Origin: Flaccisagitta enflata
Lineage: Eukaryota > Chaetognatha > Sagittoidea > Aphragmophora
Length of the DNA stretch: 64,000 nucleotides
Assembly: GCA_965153355.1 (NCBI GenBank)
Contig: OZ231126.1
Span: forward strand, 38,130,001-38,194,000
Direction: 5' to 3'
Shown here: positions 25,185 through 45,719 of the stretch, in pieces
Position numbering within the stretch: the stretch's first letter is position 1
Layout: each line of letters begins with the position of its first letter
The notes under the pieces: generated by a model
Database searches by the model: none
The model's input: only the letters and a program-made list of their open reading frames with translations
What the model was told of the DNA's origin: nothing
Program-made: the position numbers and the translations under genes

Positions 25185-25830
25185 TATTGTTCCACTTTTC
25201 ATACTGCTCAGTACCTTGGATTAGAATGTCCGGTGGTCGCATTAAGCTTGACCTCGATTCTATCCTCTAAGGGTATGGTTTCTTAACAATGTTACCCTCG
25301 GGTGATTTGTTGAATTTTGGTTTAAAAGTAACAATCATTGCCCTAACTATTTTTGGTAAGCAGTTTGCTTTTGGGTTATATCTTTCAGATTTTATTTTAT
25401 GGAAAACTAGGAGTGGTGCGCGTATTAACTAGTCAGTGAGGGTTCACAAGGCCCTCTTCCATTTATTTCAGTTTGGGTATAGTGAGGGATATTGTTCCAC
25501 TTTTCATGCTACTCAGTACCTTGGATTAGAATGTCCGGTGGTCGCATTAAGCTTGACCTCGATTCTATCCTCTAAGGGTATGGTTTCTTAACAATGTTAC
25601 CCTCGGGTGATTTGTTGAATTTTGGTTTAAAAGTAACAATCATTGCCCTAACTATTTTTGGTAAGCAGTTTGCTTTTGGGTTAGATTGAGAAAAAATGTC
25701 TTTCAGATTTTATTTTATGGAAAACTAGGAGTGGTGCGCGTATTAACTAGTCAGTGAGGGTTCACAAGGCCCTCTTCCATTTATTTCAGTTTGGGTATAG
25801 TGAGGGATATTGTTCCACTTTTCATACGGG
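25185..25830. repeat. Tandem duplication, period about 304-319 bp, 2.1 copies
   Basis: ATATTGTTCCACTTTTCAT begins units at about 25185, 25489 and 25808 (truncated). The units are nearly identical, except that the second has about 15 extra bases (GATTGAGAAAAAATG). Recent duplication. Confidence 0.85.
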
Positions 25831-25957
25831 CCTTTTTCGGTGTTTTAATGATGGTTTTTAGTGCCACTGTGGCTAATTGCGATTTTGACGTGATTTGAAT
25901 AAACCCTATCAATTTTGTCCTTAATGTAGCTGATTCTAGATGACCAGAACATGTTGG

Positions 25958-26157
25958 TTTTTAGGCGCATGCTACGCGACTCTACACCCCGCTCTGTCCG
26001 TCCGTCCGTCCGTCGGATGGTTGATTGGCTGATCGGTCACATTTTACTTTTCTATGTTTTTTTTTATTCTTTGACCTCACTGCTCCTACCCAAATGCTCT
26101 ACTGACCTGCCCCGCCCACTCGCACGCAACTGGAATAGCACTGTATCCTGCCTTGAT
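25958..26157 (-). mobile_element. HINE-like element
   Basis: TTTTTAGGCGCATGCTACGCGACT (hairpin with one mutated arm), CCCGCTCTGTCCGTCC, CTCACTGCTCCTACCCAAAT, then CGCACGCAACT and TATCCTGCCTTG. Confidence 0.75.
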
Positions 26158-26269
26158 TAGAAGCATGAAATACAATCAGAATCCTGACTAGTCACCCAAG
26201 GATCGCACATGGTCAGCGGTATCCGATGCCCAGCTTGGAGTGATCAAGAGAAGTAGGGGAATGAGAGCA

Positions 26270-26671
26270 GGGCAGCGGCCCCAAAAGGCCGATGTCCTGT
26301 AGGACACATGGGTGAATTTCCAGACGTCCAGAGGGGAGATAAATTAGGTCAAAAAAGACTGATTGAGGTATTTGAAGGCGGATTTGAGGTTTGATGGCTG
26401 TCTTCAGGTCTGGAGGGCTGATCTGAGGCATGGGAGGAGTAATTTGATGGTTGGGAGGGGTAATTTGATGGCATGGAGGGGTAATTTGATGGCTTGGGGG
26501 GGCCAATTTGAGGGCTTGGAGGGCCAAAATCAGGCTTGAGAGAGCTGATTTCAGGCCCTTGATTCATCGGGGGAGAGGGGGACATATGGAAGGATGGAAA
26601 GACCGAAGGACAAACGTCTGGAAATTCACCCTTGTGTCCTACAGGACATCGACCCTTTGGGGTCGCTGCCC
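26270..26671. mobile_element. Fold-back element, GCGGCCCC family
   Basis: GGGCAGCGGCCCC...GATGTCCTGTAGGACACA and GGTGAATTTCCAGACGT at the left; exact complements at the right, ending GGGGTCGCTGCCC. The core holds 20-24-bp repeats of GGTAATTTGATGGCTTGGAG type. Confidence 0.82.
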
Positions 26672-27774
26672 AAAAACCGCCATGACATTAATCTCAAAAG
26701 ATTAGTATCACTTACCGCAATTAGTAATTGGACTCCCTGGGCTCGCGGGCCGACATATTCTTTTTTTATGAAGGTATGATTGCAGTCTGCTGTCTGCAAT
26801 TTGCAGATAATGGATTATTTTCGGAGAGAATAGCAGCTTTTTTTTCCTTATTGAAGAAGAGTTCAGCCATTTTCGGATTGCTCTTTAGGATGTGGAAATA
26901 GCGGATCAGTACTAATCAATTATTTCAAGATCCATGTCAAAATCCAACTCTGATAAACAGACAGAAGCACTGCTACTTAACTCAAACGAGGCACAGGTCC
27001 ACCGCTGGAACAATTACACATTTACAGGGACGACCTCAGATAAGATCGCATTGACCTTTCAGTGGACCAATTATTACACACTCTTAGGTTAAACAATACA
27101 ACTCGCAGGTGAGGGACAAGGACAACGATGCTAGGACACAGCCAACGCTGATAAGAAAATGAAGTAACAGAAGATGAGATATGGCGAGATTGTAGTTGAC
27201 TCTAAATCCAAAACGAACGTGGATGATAGTGGTTTTCAAGGGGATTGTACTTGATCAAAGTTCCATGTCAGATGTGGTTGATCGTGGAAGATAGTGGTAT
27301 TGGGGTTGTTGTGTTTGATCTTGGTTTTGTAGTGACTGCAGTTGATCTTGGACGATAGCATTTGGTAGCTGTATGATTGAGACTGATAGTGGTTTCATAG
27401 CGATTGTGGCTGATCATAGATGACGGTGGTTTCAATGGTATAGTGGATTATCGTGGAAGATAAAAGCTTTGGCGTGAATGTAGTTGATTGTGGTTTCATT
27501 GTGAGTTTTGTTGGTCGTGGATGATAGTGGTTTCTGCGTACTTGTGGTTCATCGTTAATGTTTTGTCCAAACCGCAATTTCACAAGGAAGTTTGAAACTC
27601 AAAGACGCAACAAATCATCACGAAGTGGCGTTAGTCTTTGACTTGGCTGCCATCTCTCATCTGCTGTTTCTACTCTTCTTAGTATCTCCCTTTTCATCTT
27701 CAACCTCCTTCTCCATCACCTACCGTCAGTCAAACTCCTCCCCCACCTTCTCCATTTGATGGCCTGTATGTCTG
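26672..27774. other. Gene-free stretch
   Basis: Between 27200 and 27550 there are loose repeats of GATNGTGGTTT and GTNGTTGATC (period roughly 60 bp), an old minisatellite. No gene recognised. Confidence 0.5.
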
Positions 27775-28100
<326 letters not shown>

Positions 28101-28399
28101 AAATCCCGGATATTTGTCACCTTGTTTTATCTCGTGAATCACGACTCACAAATCTGTTATATTTTCCGCCAGACAAATTTTTTGATCTTTTTTTTTTCTT
28201 GGACTTGGTAGTGAGAAGAATTAAGTGGACTTTTTACATCTGTATTCCAAATTGGAATGGATTTTTTTTCTTTTTTTTTATGCAAGGATCCTAAGACGGC
28301 TTCCCTCCGAAGGCAACATTTGTGTTTCAAAGAAGATCAAAATAGAAAAAATGTATAAATGAAAATGCAAAAATAAGTGAATGAAGATCATTGTGATGG

Positions 28400-28905
28400 C
28401 TCAGATATGATATTTAAAAGAAAAATTTGCATTGATTCAGCAACAGGACCAAGTTTAGCCAATATTACCAAAAAAATTACTTTGAAAATTTGTACTCATT
28501 TTATTTTTGGTCACTGACAGGGGGCTGGTTGAAATTCTAAATTTGCATAGGAAATGAAAAAATGAAAAAACAAAGAACATAGTTCTCTTCCCAAATCTAT
28601 TACAGAGAGAACTATGTTTTTCAAAATGCAAAATTTCCCTGTATTTGGCTTTCTTAGAATTTCAACCACAGAACATGAAAAAAAGTGTATGCAGAAAAGC
28701 ACTAAAAATCATCATTTTCTTGCTTGTTTTTATGTGAATCACATGGTTCAAATTGCATTTTAAGTCAGAATATGATAAAAATGTATGCATCAAGTATCCT
28801 TAGATGCAATTTGTCCACTAAAAGCATTCCGGCTTCATTATTGTCCTGATAATGATGCAAAAAGTATTGTGAAACACCTCATTTTCCTTCATAAATTTTC
28901 CGTCC
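28400..28905 (+). repeat. Dispersed hairpin-bearing repeat, copy 2
   Basis: Second copy of 19930-20402. Its hairpin reads GGTTGAAATTCTAA with TTAGAATTTCAACC, where copy 1 has GGTCGAAATTCTAA with TTAGAATTTCGACC: a compensated change. Confidence 0.78.
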
Positions 28906-29669
28906 TAAGAACATTTTTTTATATCTGAACTATGATCTAGCAAACGTCATCAAAAACTGAAGAAGGTAATAACGTAAGTAAGAGCAGGTCTTTATGAAAA
29001 GCCAAGATTACTCTTGCGTTTGCCCATGATAGCGCTGATCTTCCCATGTACAGGCCATTTTTAACTATACCGAGCTTTTTGGGCAGGAGCAGTAAGAAAA
29101 AAAAGAACCGCGTCTTGTTGACAAATGCATCCGACCGACGCACCGACTGGGCTTACCAACTTATCAAATTCTTGAGGTGACCTATTTCAGAAAGAACTCT
29201 GTGACCATTTAGAAACGACCAAGTTTTCTAACGTTGATTTTTTTCCGCCGGATTGGAACTTCGTCAAAGTGATCAAAAGTTCAAAACATGAAAATCCAAA
29301 CCCGAAACGGATTCAAGTCTGGAGCACCAGAGTAGTCTGGCCTAGAAATCCTTGAATCGCCGTTCCTCGATGGATTCCACCAAACATGGTCCCCTAAGGG
29401 GAGTCCCCTTGCACCCCTCCATCGTCTACTACTATTACTACTAACCTTGGCGTCATAAAAAATGTCGGATTTTTAAAACCTATTTTAACCATCCTAATTT
29501 AAGTTATATATTTTGAATCATTTTATTTAAAAGTAGCACTTCCATAATCAACACGACAAAGCACTTAACACAAAAAAAGTAAGTAGATGCGCCCACCCTT
29601 CGTTTGATGAAACATGTAAATGTATGGGATCATGCGAGTAAAAGAGAGTTTATGTTTAGGTTCTTCATA
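28906..29669. other. Gene-free stretch
   Basis: TTTGGGCAGGAGCAGTAAG at 29078 and CCGACCGACGCACCGAC at 29131 are HINE-like remnants. Nothing else supported. Confidence 0.45.
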
Positions 29670-29848
29670 CAGTTGAACCCCGTTCTAACGGATCCGCCAC
29701 TAACGGAATTCCGCCTAAAACAGTTGTTAATACATGGTCCTTTTCAAGTTAATTTCTTTTATTTTCTTTGTTGGCAATAATAAAAGTCCACCTATAACAG
29801 AAAAAAAATTGTTTGTCCCCTGAAATCCGTTAAGGCGGGGTTCAACTG
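29670..29848. mobile_element. Tc1/mariner-type (pogo-like) MITE, TA duplication
   Basis: 179 bp with TIR CAGTTGAACCCCGTTCTAAC / complement of TTAAGGCGGGGTTCAACTG, flanked by TA on both sides (29668-29669, 29849-29850). No ORF. A related fragment with ACCGTTAAAACGGATCCG is at 60620. Confidence 0.85.
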
Positions 29849-30004
29849 TACTTGATTTTCTGTACAACTTATGGAACGAAATCACTCCCTTCATGATGAT
29901 CGAGCAAGAAACATGTCACAGCCGGGTCACAGCCACAATATGTCAAGTGTGGTTGGGAAGGATGGAGGCCAAAGAGCTGGATAGACGGACGGACGGATTG
30001 TCAT

Positions 30005-30222
30005 CCATTAGAACACAACAATAATAGCTATGGGCAAAAGTGGAATTTGGCATTCCTTTTTCCTTTTTATCTTCTGTGAAAGGTCAATTCACTTTAATCT
30101 ACAATGTTGACATCATACAATAGAACACAACAATAATAGCTATGGGCAAAAGTGGAATTCGGCATTCCCTTTTCCTTTTTGTCTTCTGTGAAAGGTCAAT
30201 TTACAATGTTGACATCATGATA
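30005..30222. repeat. Tandem duplication, period about 111 bp
   Basis: TAGAACACAACAATAATAGC and CTATGGGCAAAAGTGGAAT occur twice with few differences; the second unit lacks about 12 bp. Confidence 0.85.
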
Positions 30223-30477
30223 TGGATACAATAAGTGAGTCACAGCGTCGCATAATCTTCTCCTAGGGCTAGTCTCTGCAGTTGCGCCTTTCGTCTCTCA
30301 TGCTTAAGTTTCAGCTTTGCCGTGTTGGTGATGGCGGATGCGTGTTTTCTTTTCTTGAGATTCATAGACACGAGGGCGTAACATGGATTTCCTTGACAAA
30401 CGCTGCCCCAAACGGGAATCTCCAATTTGCAATCCTGGGGGTAAAAGGAAAGTGTGTTCGGTCATTCGTTTTGTTGT

Positions 30478-30479
<2 letters not shown>

Positions 30480-30571
<92 letters not shown>
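30480..30571. repeat. (CT)n microsatellite
   Basis: 92 bp of TC. Confidence 0.95.
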
Positions 30572-30572
<1 letters not shown>

Positions 30573-30682
30573 ATGGCGTCATTAAAGGATAACTAAACTA
30601 CAATGACACCCCTACACACTCACAAACGACACATACCGACCAATGAATTATTTGAGATGAAAGGGCATGCAGTCAGACTAGA

Positions 30683-30898
30683 TTTTTTAGTTGCGGACAC
30701 GCAACTCTATAAGAGAATTTGTCCGTCCATACGTCTGTCCGTCCGTCCGTACGTCCATCAGGGTGATCGAGTAGAAGATTGCGAAAATGAGCATTTTCGA
30801 GGCTCATGTTGTGACTGTCTATGTTTGGGGTGGGCGAGGGTGAGGCTGGGGCTTGGATGCCCCTGCCCACCCGTCCGCAACGTTATTGTGACCCCGCG

Positions 30899-30907
<9 letters not shown>
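30683..30907 (-). mobile_element. HINE-like element, GTTGCGGAC subfamily, at the 3' end of the OAS-like gene
   Basis: On plus it reads TTTTTTAGTTGCGGACACGCAACT (hairpin), TATAAGAGAATTTGTCC, a GTCC tract, GGATGCCCCTGCCCACCCG, then GTCCGCAAC and CTTGTT. Subterminal GTTGCGGAC pairs with GTCCGCAAC. It lies in the same direction as the gene, and the gene's stop codon falls inside its AACAAG end. Confidence 0.75.
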
Positions 30908-39456
<8,549 letters not shown>

Positions 39457-39576
39457 AAGTCGCTAAAATGTTTGCTTATAAAGTTAAATCTCAATTCACT
39501 CAATGAGAGAGGATCACTTGATAAGCAGAAGATGAGTTTCTTGTCTCTTTCCACCATCGTCATCTTGACTCTCTAC

Positions 39577-39584
39577 CTTTTATA
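39577..39584 (-). promoter_or_regulatory. TATA box of the OAS-like gene
   Basis: TATAAAAG on the minus strand within GGTATAAAAGG. A start about 30 bp downstream (near 39553) would give a leader of about 230 nt ending in the (CAA)n tract and the ATG at 39322. It would also leave out the two ATGs at 39563 and 39557 or place them at the very cap. The motif is seen; the start site is inferred. Confidence 0.5.
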
Positions 39585-39983
39585 CCTGAATAATTGCACA
39601 ACTTAAGGGACACGAGAAGGATACGGTAATTTTGGCTGCAATCTTTCCCAATTCTTTCGTCAGCTCCACGTCAGCTCCACGTCAGCTCCACTTATTCATC
39701 AAAAATTTTTTTCTTGTTGTAAGACTTACGGTGCGATCATGCGAGTCGGAAATACCACGCGGGTCACATAAAAGACACACTTTTAAATGATTAATTTTGC
39801 CAGAATCTTAGACCCTTAAAAAACTTGAATAAAAAGTGTTTCCGTTCAATACTCCCGCTATGGAGCATACAGATACGCAAACAAGGTAGAGCTTAATTTA
39901 GGTGTATGATTTTTTTTTTGTTTTTTTTTTCATCAAGATTTCCAAGTAAATCAAGGTAAAAAACTTCCCCAAATAGATCTTTA

Positions 39984-40196
39984 AACAAGGCCGGATACAC
40001 GGCTACCAAAGTCGCGTGCCGGTGGGCAGCGGCCATATTTGAGGTCACTAGACCATTTGGGCAGGAGCAGTGGGGTCAAAAAAATAAAATCATAAAAAAG
40101 TAAAATGTGACCAATCAACCGACCGACCGACCGACCGACCAACCGACCAACCGATGGACAAAGCGGGTTGTAGAGTCGCGTGCACGCGACTAAAAA
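39984..40196 (+). mobile_element. HINE-like element, complete type copy
   Basis: 213 bp: AACAAGGCCGGATACACGGC, AAGTCGCGTGC near the left end, GGTGGGCAGCGGCC, CATTTGGGCAGGAGCAGTGG, AAAGTAAAATGTGACC, (GACC)n, AAAGCGGGTTGTAG, then AGTCGCGTGCACGCGACT hairpin and AAAAA. No ORF, no long TIR. Confidence 0.85.
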
Positions 40197-40274
40197 CGAG
40201 GAGAAAAGACCCTAGCCTTTTCCCTATTGAATACGCCTCTTTAAGCTTTCTGCAATCATCGCTATGCTCTCCAT

Positions 40275-40345
40275 ACATTCATGCATTCATTCATTCATTC
40301 ATTCCTCCATTCATTCATTCATTCATTTCTCTGTCCAAAAATCAT
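40275..40345. repeat. (ATTC)n microsatellite
   Basis: CATTCATT repeats with CTCC and TCTC breaks. Confidence 0.9.
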
Positions 40346-40736
40346 TCATTAATTCATCCAAACCTGTACTTTTAGTCATTTGTTTGCTCTGTGGCGCACA
40401 CCTCTATGCTCCATTGCCTTGGACAGCCTCCATCAAGACTCATGCGCTGATAAGATTTTGTCCCGTCAGCCTTACGAGTTCGCGTGTGGAAATTGACAAT
40501 GACAAGCAATAATGAATTTTCAAAAACTTGATTCTTCTTCTTTTATCTTTTTTGTGATCTGTCGATTTCTTGCTCGTGTAAGTCTCTGATTGGTTCCTGC
40601 TTATGAATACCTCTATCTAGTTGGATAAGAAAGGAATCTTTTAAGGTTTAAGGCTCTTTTCCAATTCCCGTCACTCCAAAATTCAAATTGAATTGGTAAA
40701 AAATGCTAGATCTGATAAAGATCAAAAGAAGATTAC

Positions 40737-40931
40737 TTTTTAGTCGCGTGCACCCGACTCTACAACCCGCTATGTCTGTCCGTCCGTCTGTCGGTTGGTT
40801 GGTCACACTAAACTTTTATTTATGATTTTATTTCTTTGACCTCACTGCTCCTGCCCAAATGGTCTGGTGACCTCAAATATGGCCCCTGCCCACCCGCAGG
40901 CGACTTCGGTAGCCGTGTATCCGGCCTTGTT
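40737..40931 (-). mobile_element. HINE-like element
   Basis: TTTTTAGTCGCGTGCACCCGACT hairpin, CAACCCGCTATGTC, GTCCGTCTGTCGGTTGG, CTCACTGCTCCTGCCCAAAT, CCCACCCGCAGGCGACT, TATCCGGCCTTGTT. Confidence 0.82.
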
Positions 40932-41099
40932 AAAGCGTTTGTCTGTGCTTCAATTTCTCGTGCTACTGCTAGGGCAGGGTGGCGAAGGATCATATCATAT
41001 ACTCTCACCCACCGCGCTCAATCACCTGGTCCAGCTCTCCTTGAACACTCTTCTTCATCCTCGCCTTCGCCCTAATACCCTCATATCTAGTTAAACCCC

Positions 41100-43031
41100 T
41101 TAAACTAGGGAAAGGAGAGGACAAAAATCTTCCTCAGTAGGCGACCAAACTCTGGTGAGGTAACATCCTCAACGATCTGCATCACTTCCTGTGCCCTGGG
41201 TTGCTGAAAAAATCGCCCTCACCCACTATGTTTGCCATCTATACTAGACCAAAGAATTTCTGGCCAAAACTCAAAATAATTCATCACCTTTCTGGGATCA
41301 TCTGATAAAAGCTTTGAAAATAATAGTATAAGATGATTGGTACTGCTGATTGGTGTAACTGCCTGCAAAAGAACTTGAAATATCAAAGAATATCCTGGTT
41401 GCTGCAAATTGCTGCAATCTGGGTGATCAGTTGCAGCAACTTCCCCTTTTTGCAATAATATTTGAGAAAATGGAAAAAAGTTTGGAAGTTATGATCTTTT
41501 GAGTAGTTGTTATTTCCACATTTTGAATCAATGCCTGTTTAGGAAAGCTTACCTTTACAGATTGCTGCAGCAAGAAGGCAAGCTGCTTGTCCGACATCAC
41601 CTTTACAACAAGCATGCATAGGTTATGACAAATTGGCCAAGACAAGAAGGCAATTGAAAAATGAAGACACTAATTCGTGGATTTCATTTTCTGAGTGATC
41701 TCAATTTGAAGTATGTCACAAAATGCCTCCTAAGTATATTTTTTCTATGCTGCAAGCTGCAGCAACCTGGCTTCTTGGGATATTTCACCTTTGCAGCAAG
41801 CTTATATTGATGTTAAAAATTTGATGCAAAGTATGATTGAAATCCTAATTTGGAGGATATTGCTTCCGGACCAATCCCGGTTTTCACTGCAAATTAGTGT
41901 CTGCTAGATAACCATAAGCAAAAAAAAACCGTACATTGCTTATTTCTACAATAACTTCGCGCTGTTTTTGAGAAAGTACATAAAATCTGTGATCATTTTA
42001 AAGAGCTTCAAAAAATCTTTCATTTGAGTTGTTGAACAAAAGTCTAACTTGAAAACTCTAGAAGATATGTTCATTTGAAAAAAAAAGCATCAACTTGAAA
42101 TCTGCCAGATATGACATTTTATACTAACTTGTATTTATGGACTAAATGTCTTTGGTTGATTACTCTTTCTAAACGAATTGACTTGAAAAGGTCTGCTTGG
42201 CGCCATTTTGTAGATAATAAGTTATGTTTTCATTTCCTCTTAAATTTTTCTTAGTTTCCTTTTGCCGAATATGTTTTTCATACTTAAAGACAGAAGTAAA
42301 AGAACTGAATCCCTTCAATTTACAGATTATGGGGATGCTTACTTCAAACGGTTGCCATGTCTAAACGAATTGAGCAACAAATTTCTGCTTGGTCTAGATT
42401 TGAAGAACTTTCGAAGATCTTTCTAACGGTCACTGATTTTTTATATTTTCATTGAAACCAAGCCGGTCAAAGGCATTAAAAACCGCCATGTACGTTTTTT
42501 TTTTTTTTTGCCCATGGTTTATCTACCTTTGCAGCAGGCTTAATTCACATTTGACCTCTTCTATCCAATGGTCCTGTTCAATACTATCTTCACACAAAAA
42601 ATCTTTCCACCTCAAAACAAGCATCATTTTTGAAAAATTTGCTGCTCCTTAACTAACAAAGCTACTGACCGCAGATTGGTCTCATGTTATTGAGTTAAAA
42701 CAAATCTTTCAAATGGGACCAATCTGGTTGTTATAGCTTGATTATTTTAGGAGCAGCCCTCTTCTAAAGGTGATGGTAGTTTTCAGGTGGAAAGATTTTT
42801 TTTGTGAAGATAGTAGATACAGTATGATCCATCTAGACTGTAACATTTCATGACGGAATTGCTCAAAAAGTAGTAGAGATAATCTAATTCTGAAAAAAAA
42901 TCTTTGTTAGATAATAGTTTGGCATTTTATGATGATTGATGCTCAAAATTTTTTGATATAATCTAATCCCCTAAATTTTCAATGAGCGAAAAATCATGCT
43001 TGGCAAAACAAGCATTTTTGTCACTTTGTCA
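41100..43031. other. Gene-free stretch
   Basis: GCAGCAA/TTGCTGCAA motifs recur at 41340-41800. A diverged fold-back is centred near 42690 (CTATCTTCACACAAAAAATC at 42583; GATTTTTTTTGTGAAGATAG at 42799). No supportable exon. Confidence 0.5.
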
Positions 43032-43283
43032 AACCAAGGCCGACACCTATAGATTGCGTGCGAGACTTACATAATGACTTACAATGACTTAGCATACTCT
43101 CAAATGACTTAAAATGACTTTAGGAAATCCCTATTTGAAAAAGGCTGTATACACAGCAGCAATAGTTACGGATGAGTGGGCAGAAGCGGAAAACCTTGAA
43201 TAACAACTTTTTGATGGACCAACCTATGGACCGACACACCAACTGGAAAGTGCCTTTTAGTGTCACGTGTCCGCACTTAAAAT
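43032..43283 (+). mobile_element. HINE-like element, ATGACTTA subfamily
   Basis: CCAAGGCCGACACCTATAGA, TTGCGTGCGAGACTTAC, AATGACTTACAATGACTTAG, GGACCAACCTATGGACCGAC and an eroded 3' hairpin GTGTCACGTGTCCGCACTTAAAA. Confidence 0.65.
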
Positions 43284-43850
43284 GCATTTCAGCAAAATAG
43301 TGCTTTTCTTTGCTTAGCTCTAGCTTTAAAACTGTTTGAGATACAGACCTGGGATTGGTCTAAAATGAAAGATTTTAAGGAAAATCCTTGAATGGTTCAA
43401 ATGATCTTTTTAATCTATACTTGTATACTTGTAATGTATACTTGTGCAGCAGGCTTGATTAGACATCCTGGGTAGCCGTGTATCTGGCCTCATTAGAAGC
43501 CGATTTGCGACAATTGAAAAGGTACATCTGAGCTCGCATTTCATTAAAAACTAATGCCTCCATGAATGATGTTACTATTGTAGCAACCATAGGAATTAGA
43601 AAACGAAAGGTTTGAAACAACCAAGTATTGATACAATCCTTAAGTCGCTGCAATCTGGATATTTCCTTTTTAGAGTAAATAGGATTACATAACCAAGAAT
43701 TTCGTGTACAAAAATTCTTATTTGCCTGCAATGTGAAAGTATGCCGTGCTTTATCCGTCTGGTCATCCCTCTTTACTTTCGGCGTTTAAGGCTTCATGAG
43801 CTCACAGCTGTAAGTGCCAGAAATGTGAATGCCCCAATGATATCTCTATC

Positions 43851-43907
43851 ACTGCCCCTGCCCTTCCGCACGCTACTGGAGTAGCCGTGTATCTGGCCTT
43901 GTTTTAG
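43851..43907 (-). mobile_element. HINE-like fragment
   Basis: ACTGCCCCTGCCCTTCCGCA, GCTACTGGAGTAGCCGTG and TATCTGGCCTTGTTTT. A second scrap lies at 43455-43496. Confidence 0.6.
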
Positions 43908-44033
43908 TCATTGCAGTCCGTCAGTAGTTCCATTTGTTGATAACACTTAGCTTTTAAACCTATTCTTTGACATATGTAATGAAGAAGTTGTGCTTGCTTA
44001 TTTTGGCATGAAAACAGGAACATTTTAAAAGCT

Positions 44034-44354
44034 GATTTTAGGCGAATCCAAGGGCTGACAGGGTTGATATGAAGCTTGAGAGGATTGATAAAAATTGAGA
44101 GGGCTGATCTTGCTCAAGGGGGTTAACTTGAGGCCTGAGAGGACAGATTTATGGTCTGAAATAACTTCAAAGTAGACAGGCTTTTGAGGGTTGATCAACA
44201 GGCTAAGGGTTGGATTTGAGGCCTCAGAGGACTGGTTTGAGACCTGAGAGCGTTGTTTTGAGGCCTGCGGATGCTGATTTGAGGCTTGATAAGAGCTAAA
44301 TGAGATAAATATGCCTTGTGCCCTACAGTTCTTCATTCGATCAGACCGCTGCCC
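44034..44354 (-). mobile_element. Half fold-back element, GCGGCCCC family
   Basis: GAGGCCTGAGAGGACNGATTTGA-type repeats (44034-44290) leading to GTGCCCTACAGTTCTTC and CCGCTGCCC. Only one terminus remains. Confidence 0.6.
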
Positions 44355-44362
44355 CCATCCCA

Positions 44363-44702
44363 AACAAGGCCAGATACACGGCTACCCCAGACACATGCAG
44401 GTGGGCAGGGGCCGTATTTGAGGTCACTTTATCATTTGGGCAAGAGCAGTGAGGCCAAGAACCGCAAGAACCCAAAACGAGGCCGGATACACGGCTACCC
44501 CAGTCGCGTGTGGGTGGGCAGGGGCCATTATTGTGTCAGTGGAGCATTTGGGCAGGAGCAGTAAGGCCAAAAACCCCATCAACGCCAAAAAAGTAAAGTG
44601 TGTCGGACGGACGGACCAACGGACGGACGGACCAACAGACTGACGGACCGACTGACAAACGGACACAGCAGGGTGTAGTCACGTAGCACGCAGCTAAAAA
44701 AA
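44363..44702 (+). mobile_element. Two HINE-like elements, one nested or joined in tandem
   Basis: AACAAGGCCAGATACACGGC at 44363 and ACGAGGCCGGATACACGGC at 44477, each followed by GGTGGGCAGGGGCC and CATTTGGGCAnGAGCAGT. A single GGACGGAC tract and hairpin end (GTCACGTAGCACGCAGCT) follows. Confidence 0.75.
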
Positions 44703-44946
44703 AGTCAAATTAGTTTCATTGATAGTCAAAAAAAAAAACTAGTTAGACCTTGCTGGATGTCCTAGCTCTATCGGTTTACAAATGGCATTAGGATGAAGAC
44801 AGATGGTCAAGAATTTGGAGATTCACCATGTGATTTTCATGGGTCTTCTTTATTCTAACACAAAAATTAAATGCGTATGTATGGGGATGAACCGATAAAT
44901 CGGAAGATGGACAAAAATATAATTGCATGGACAGACAAAAAGACAG

Positions 44947-45266
44947 CAGGCCTGTATATTATTGAGTTCCCCCCCCCCCCACGTGGGGGATGGGGAAATC
45001 AAAGGGTCTGGAGATGGGGAAGGTAATCAAAGGGGGAAAAAGATTATAAAAGGAAATTTGGGGAAAATATAACTTTTAACAGTACTAAATCATAAAACAC
45101 AATTAGGAAAACACTATTCAACACTATTTAAACCTTAACTACATTGTTTTATTGCTATATGGGTAAAAAAATCATAGATATAAAAACGCGATGCCACGCA
45201 TTGCGGGGAAAAAAACCCCCCCCCGGGGGGGCCAAATCAAAAGCGACTCAATAATATACACCCCTG
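44947..45266. mobile_element. Fold-back/MITE with CAGG..TGTATATTATTGAG termini
   Basis: Left CAGGCCTGTATATTATTGAG and right ACTCAATAATATACACCCCTG are inverted. The core shares AACACTATTTAAACC and TTTTATTGCT with 8573-8738. Long C and G runs lie next to each end. Confidence 0.65.
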
Positions 45267-45719
45267 AGACAGACAGCTGGAAAAAGCCACTGTTAGAGTT
45301 GCTAGTTTGAGACTTGAAATCTGATAATTGCCCATGGATGTGGAATGAGAATTGCAGCTGATTAAGCCAAAATTTCCACATAACCTGCAGCAACCTGCAG
45401 TAGCCTGCAGCAACTTGCAGCAACTTAAATCTTATATCAACTTTTACGCTTAATATCATCAATAGCATGGGAAATACTAATTAAGTTGATATTGAAAAAG
45501 AATTCAAGATTTCTTTGGCGAAAAGCAAAAAAAAAACCTCAATTTCCGTAGGAAAATCTTCATTCATATAGACGATAAAGATGCTGGATGAGGGCGATTT
45601 TTTCAGCATTTTAGAGTCCATCAGGTGTTTCAGATTGTTTAGACATACGTTCCACCAGACACTAGTCCCCTACTGGCAACTATTTCTTGAATATTTCTCC
45701 CTCTGGGGTTCCCCGGTCC

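Noticed and set aside
40171-40196. Canonical Helitron 3' end (hairpin plus CTRR)
   Set aside because: CTAA follows the hairpin with no spacer, and the other end does not begin with TC. The subterminal repeats and simple-repeat core fit a Helentron/HINE pattern better, but that too is only an inference.
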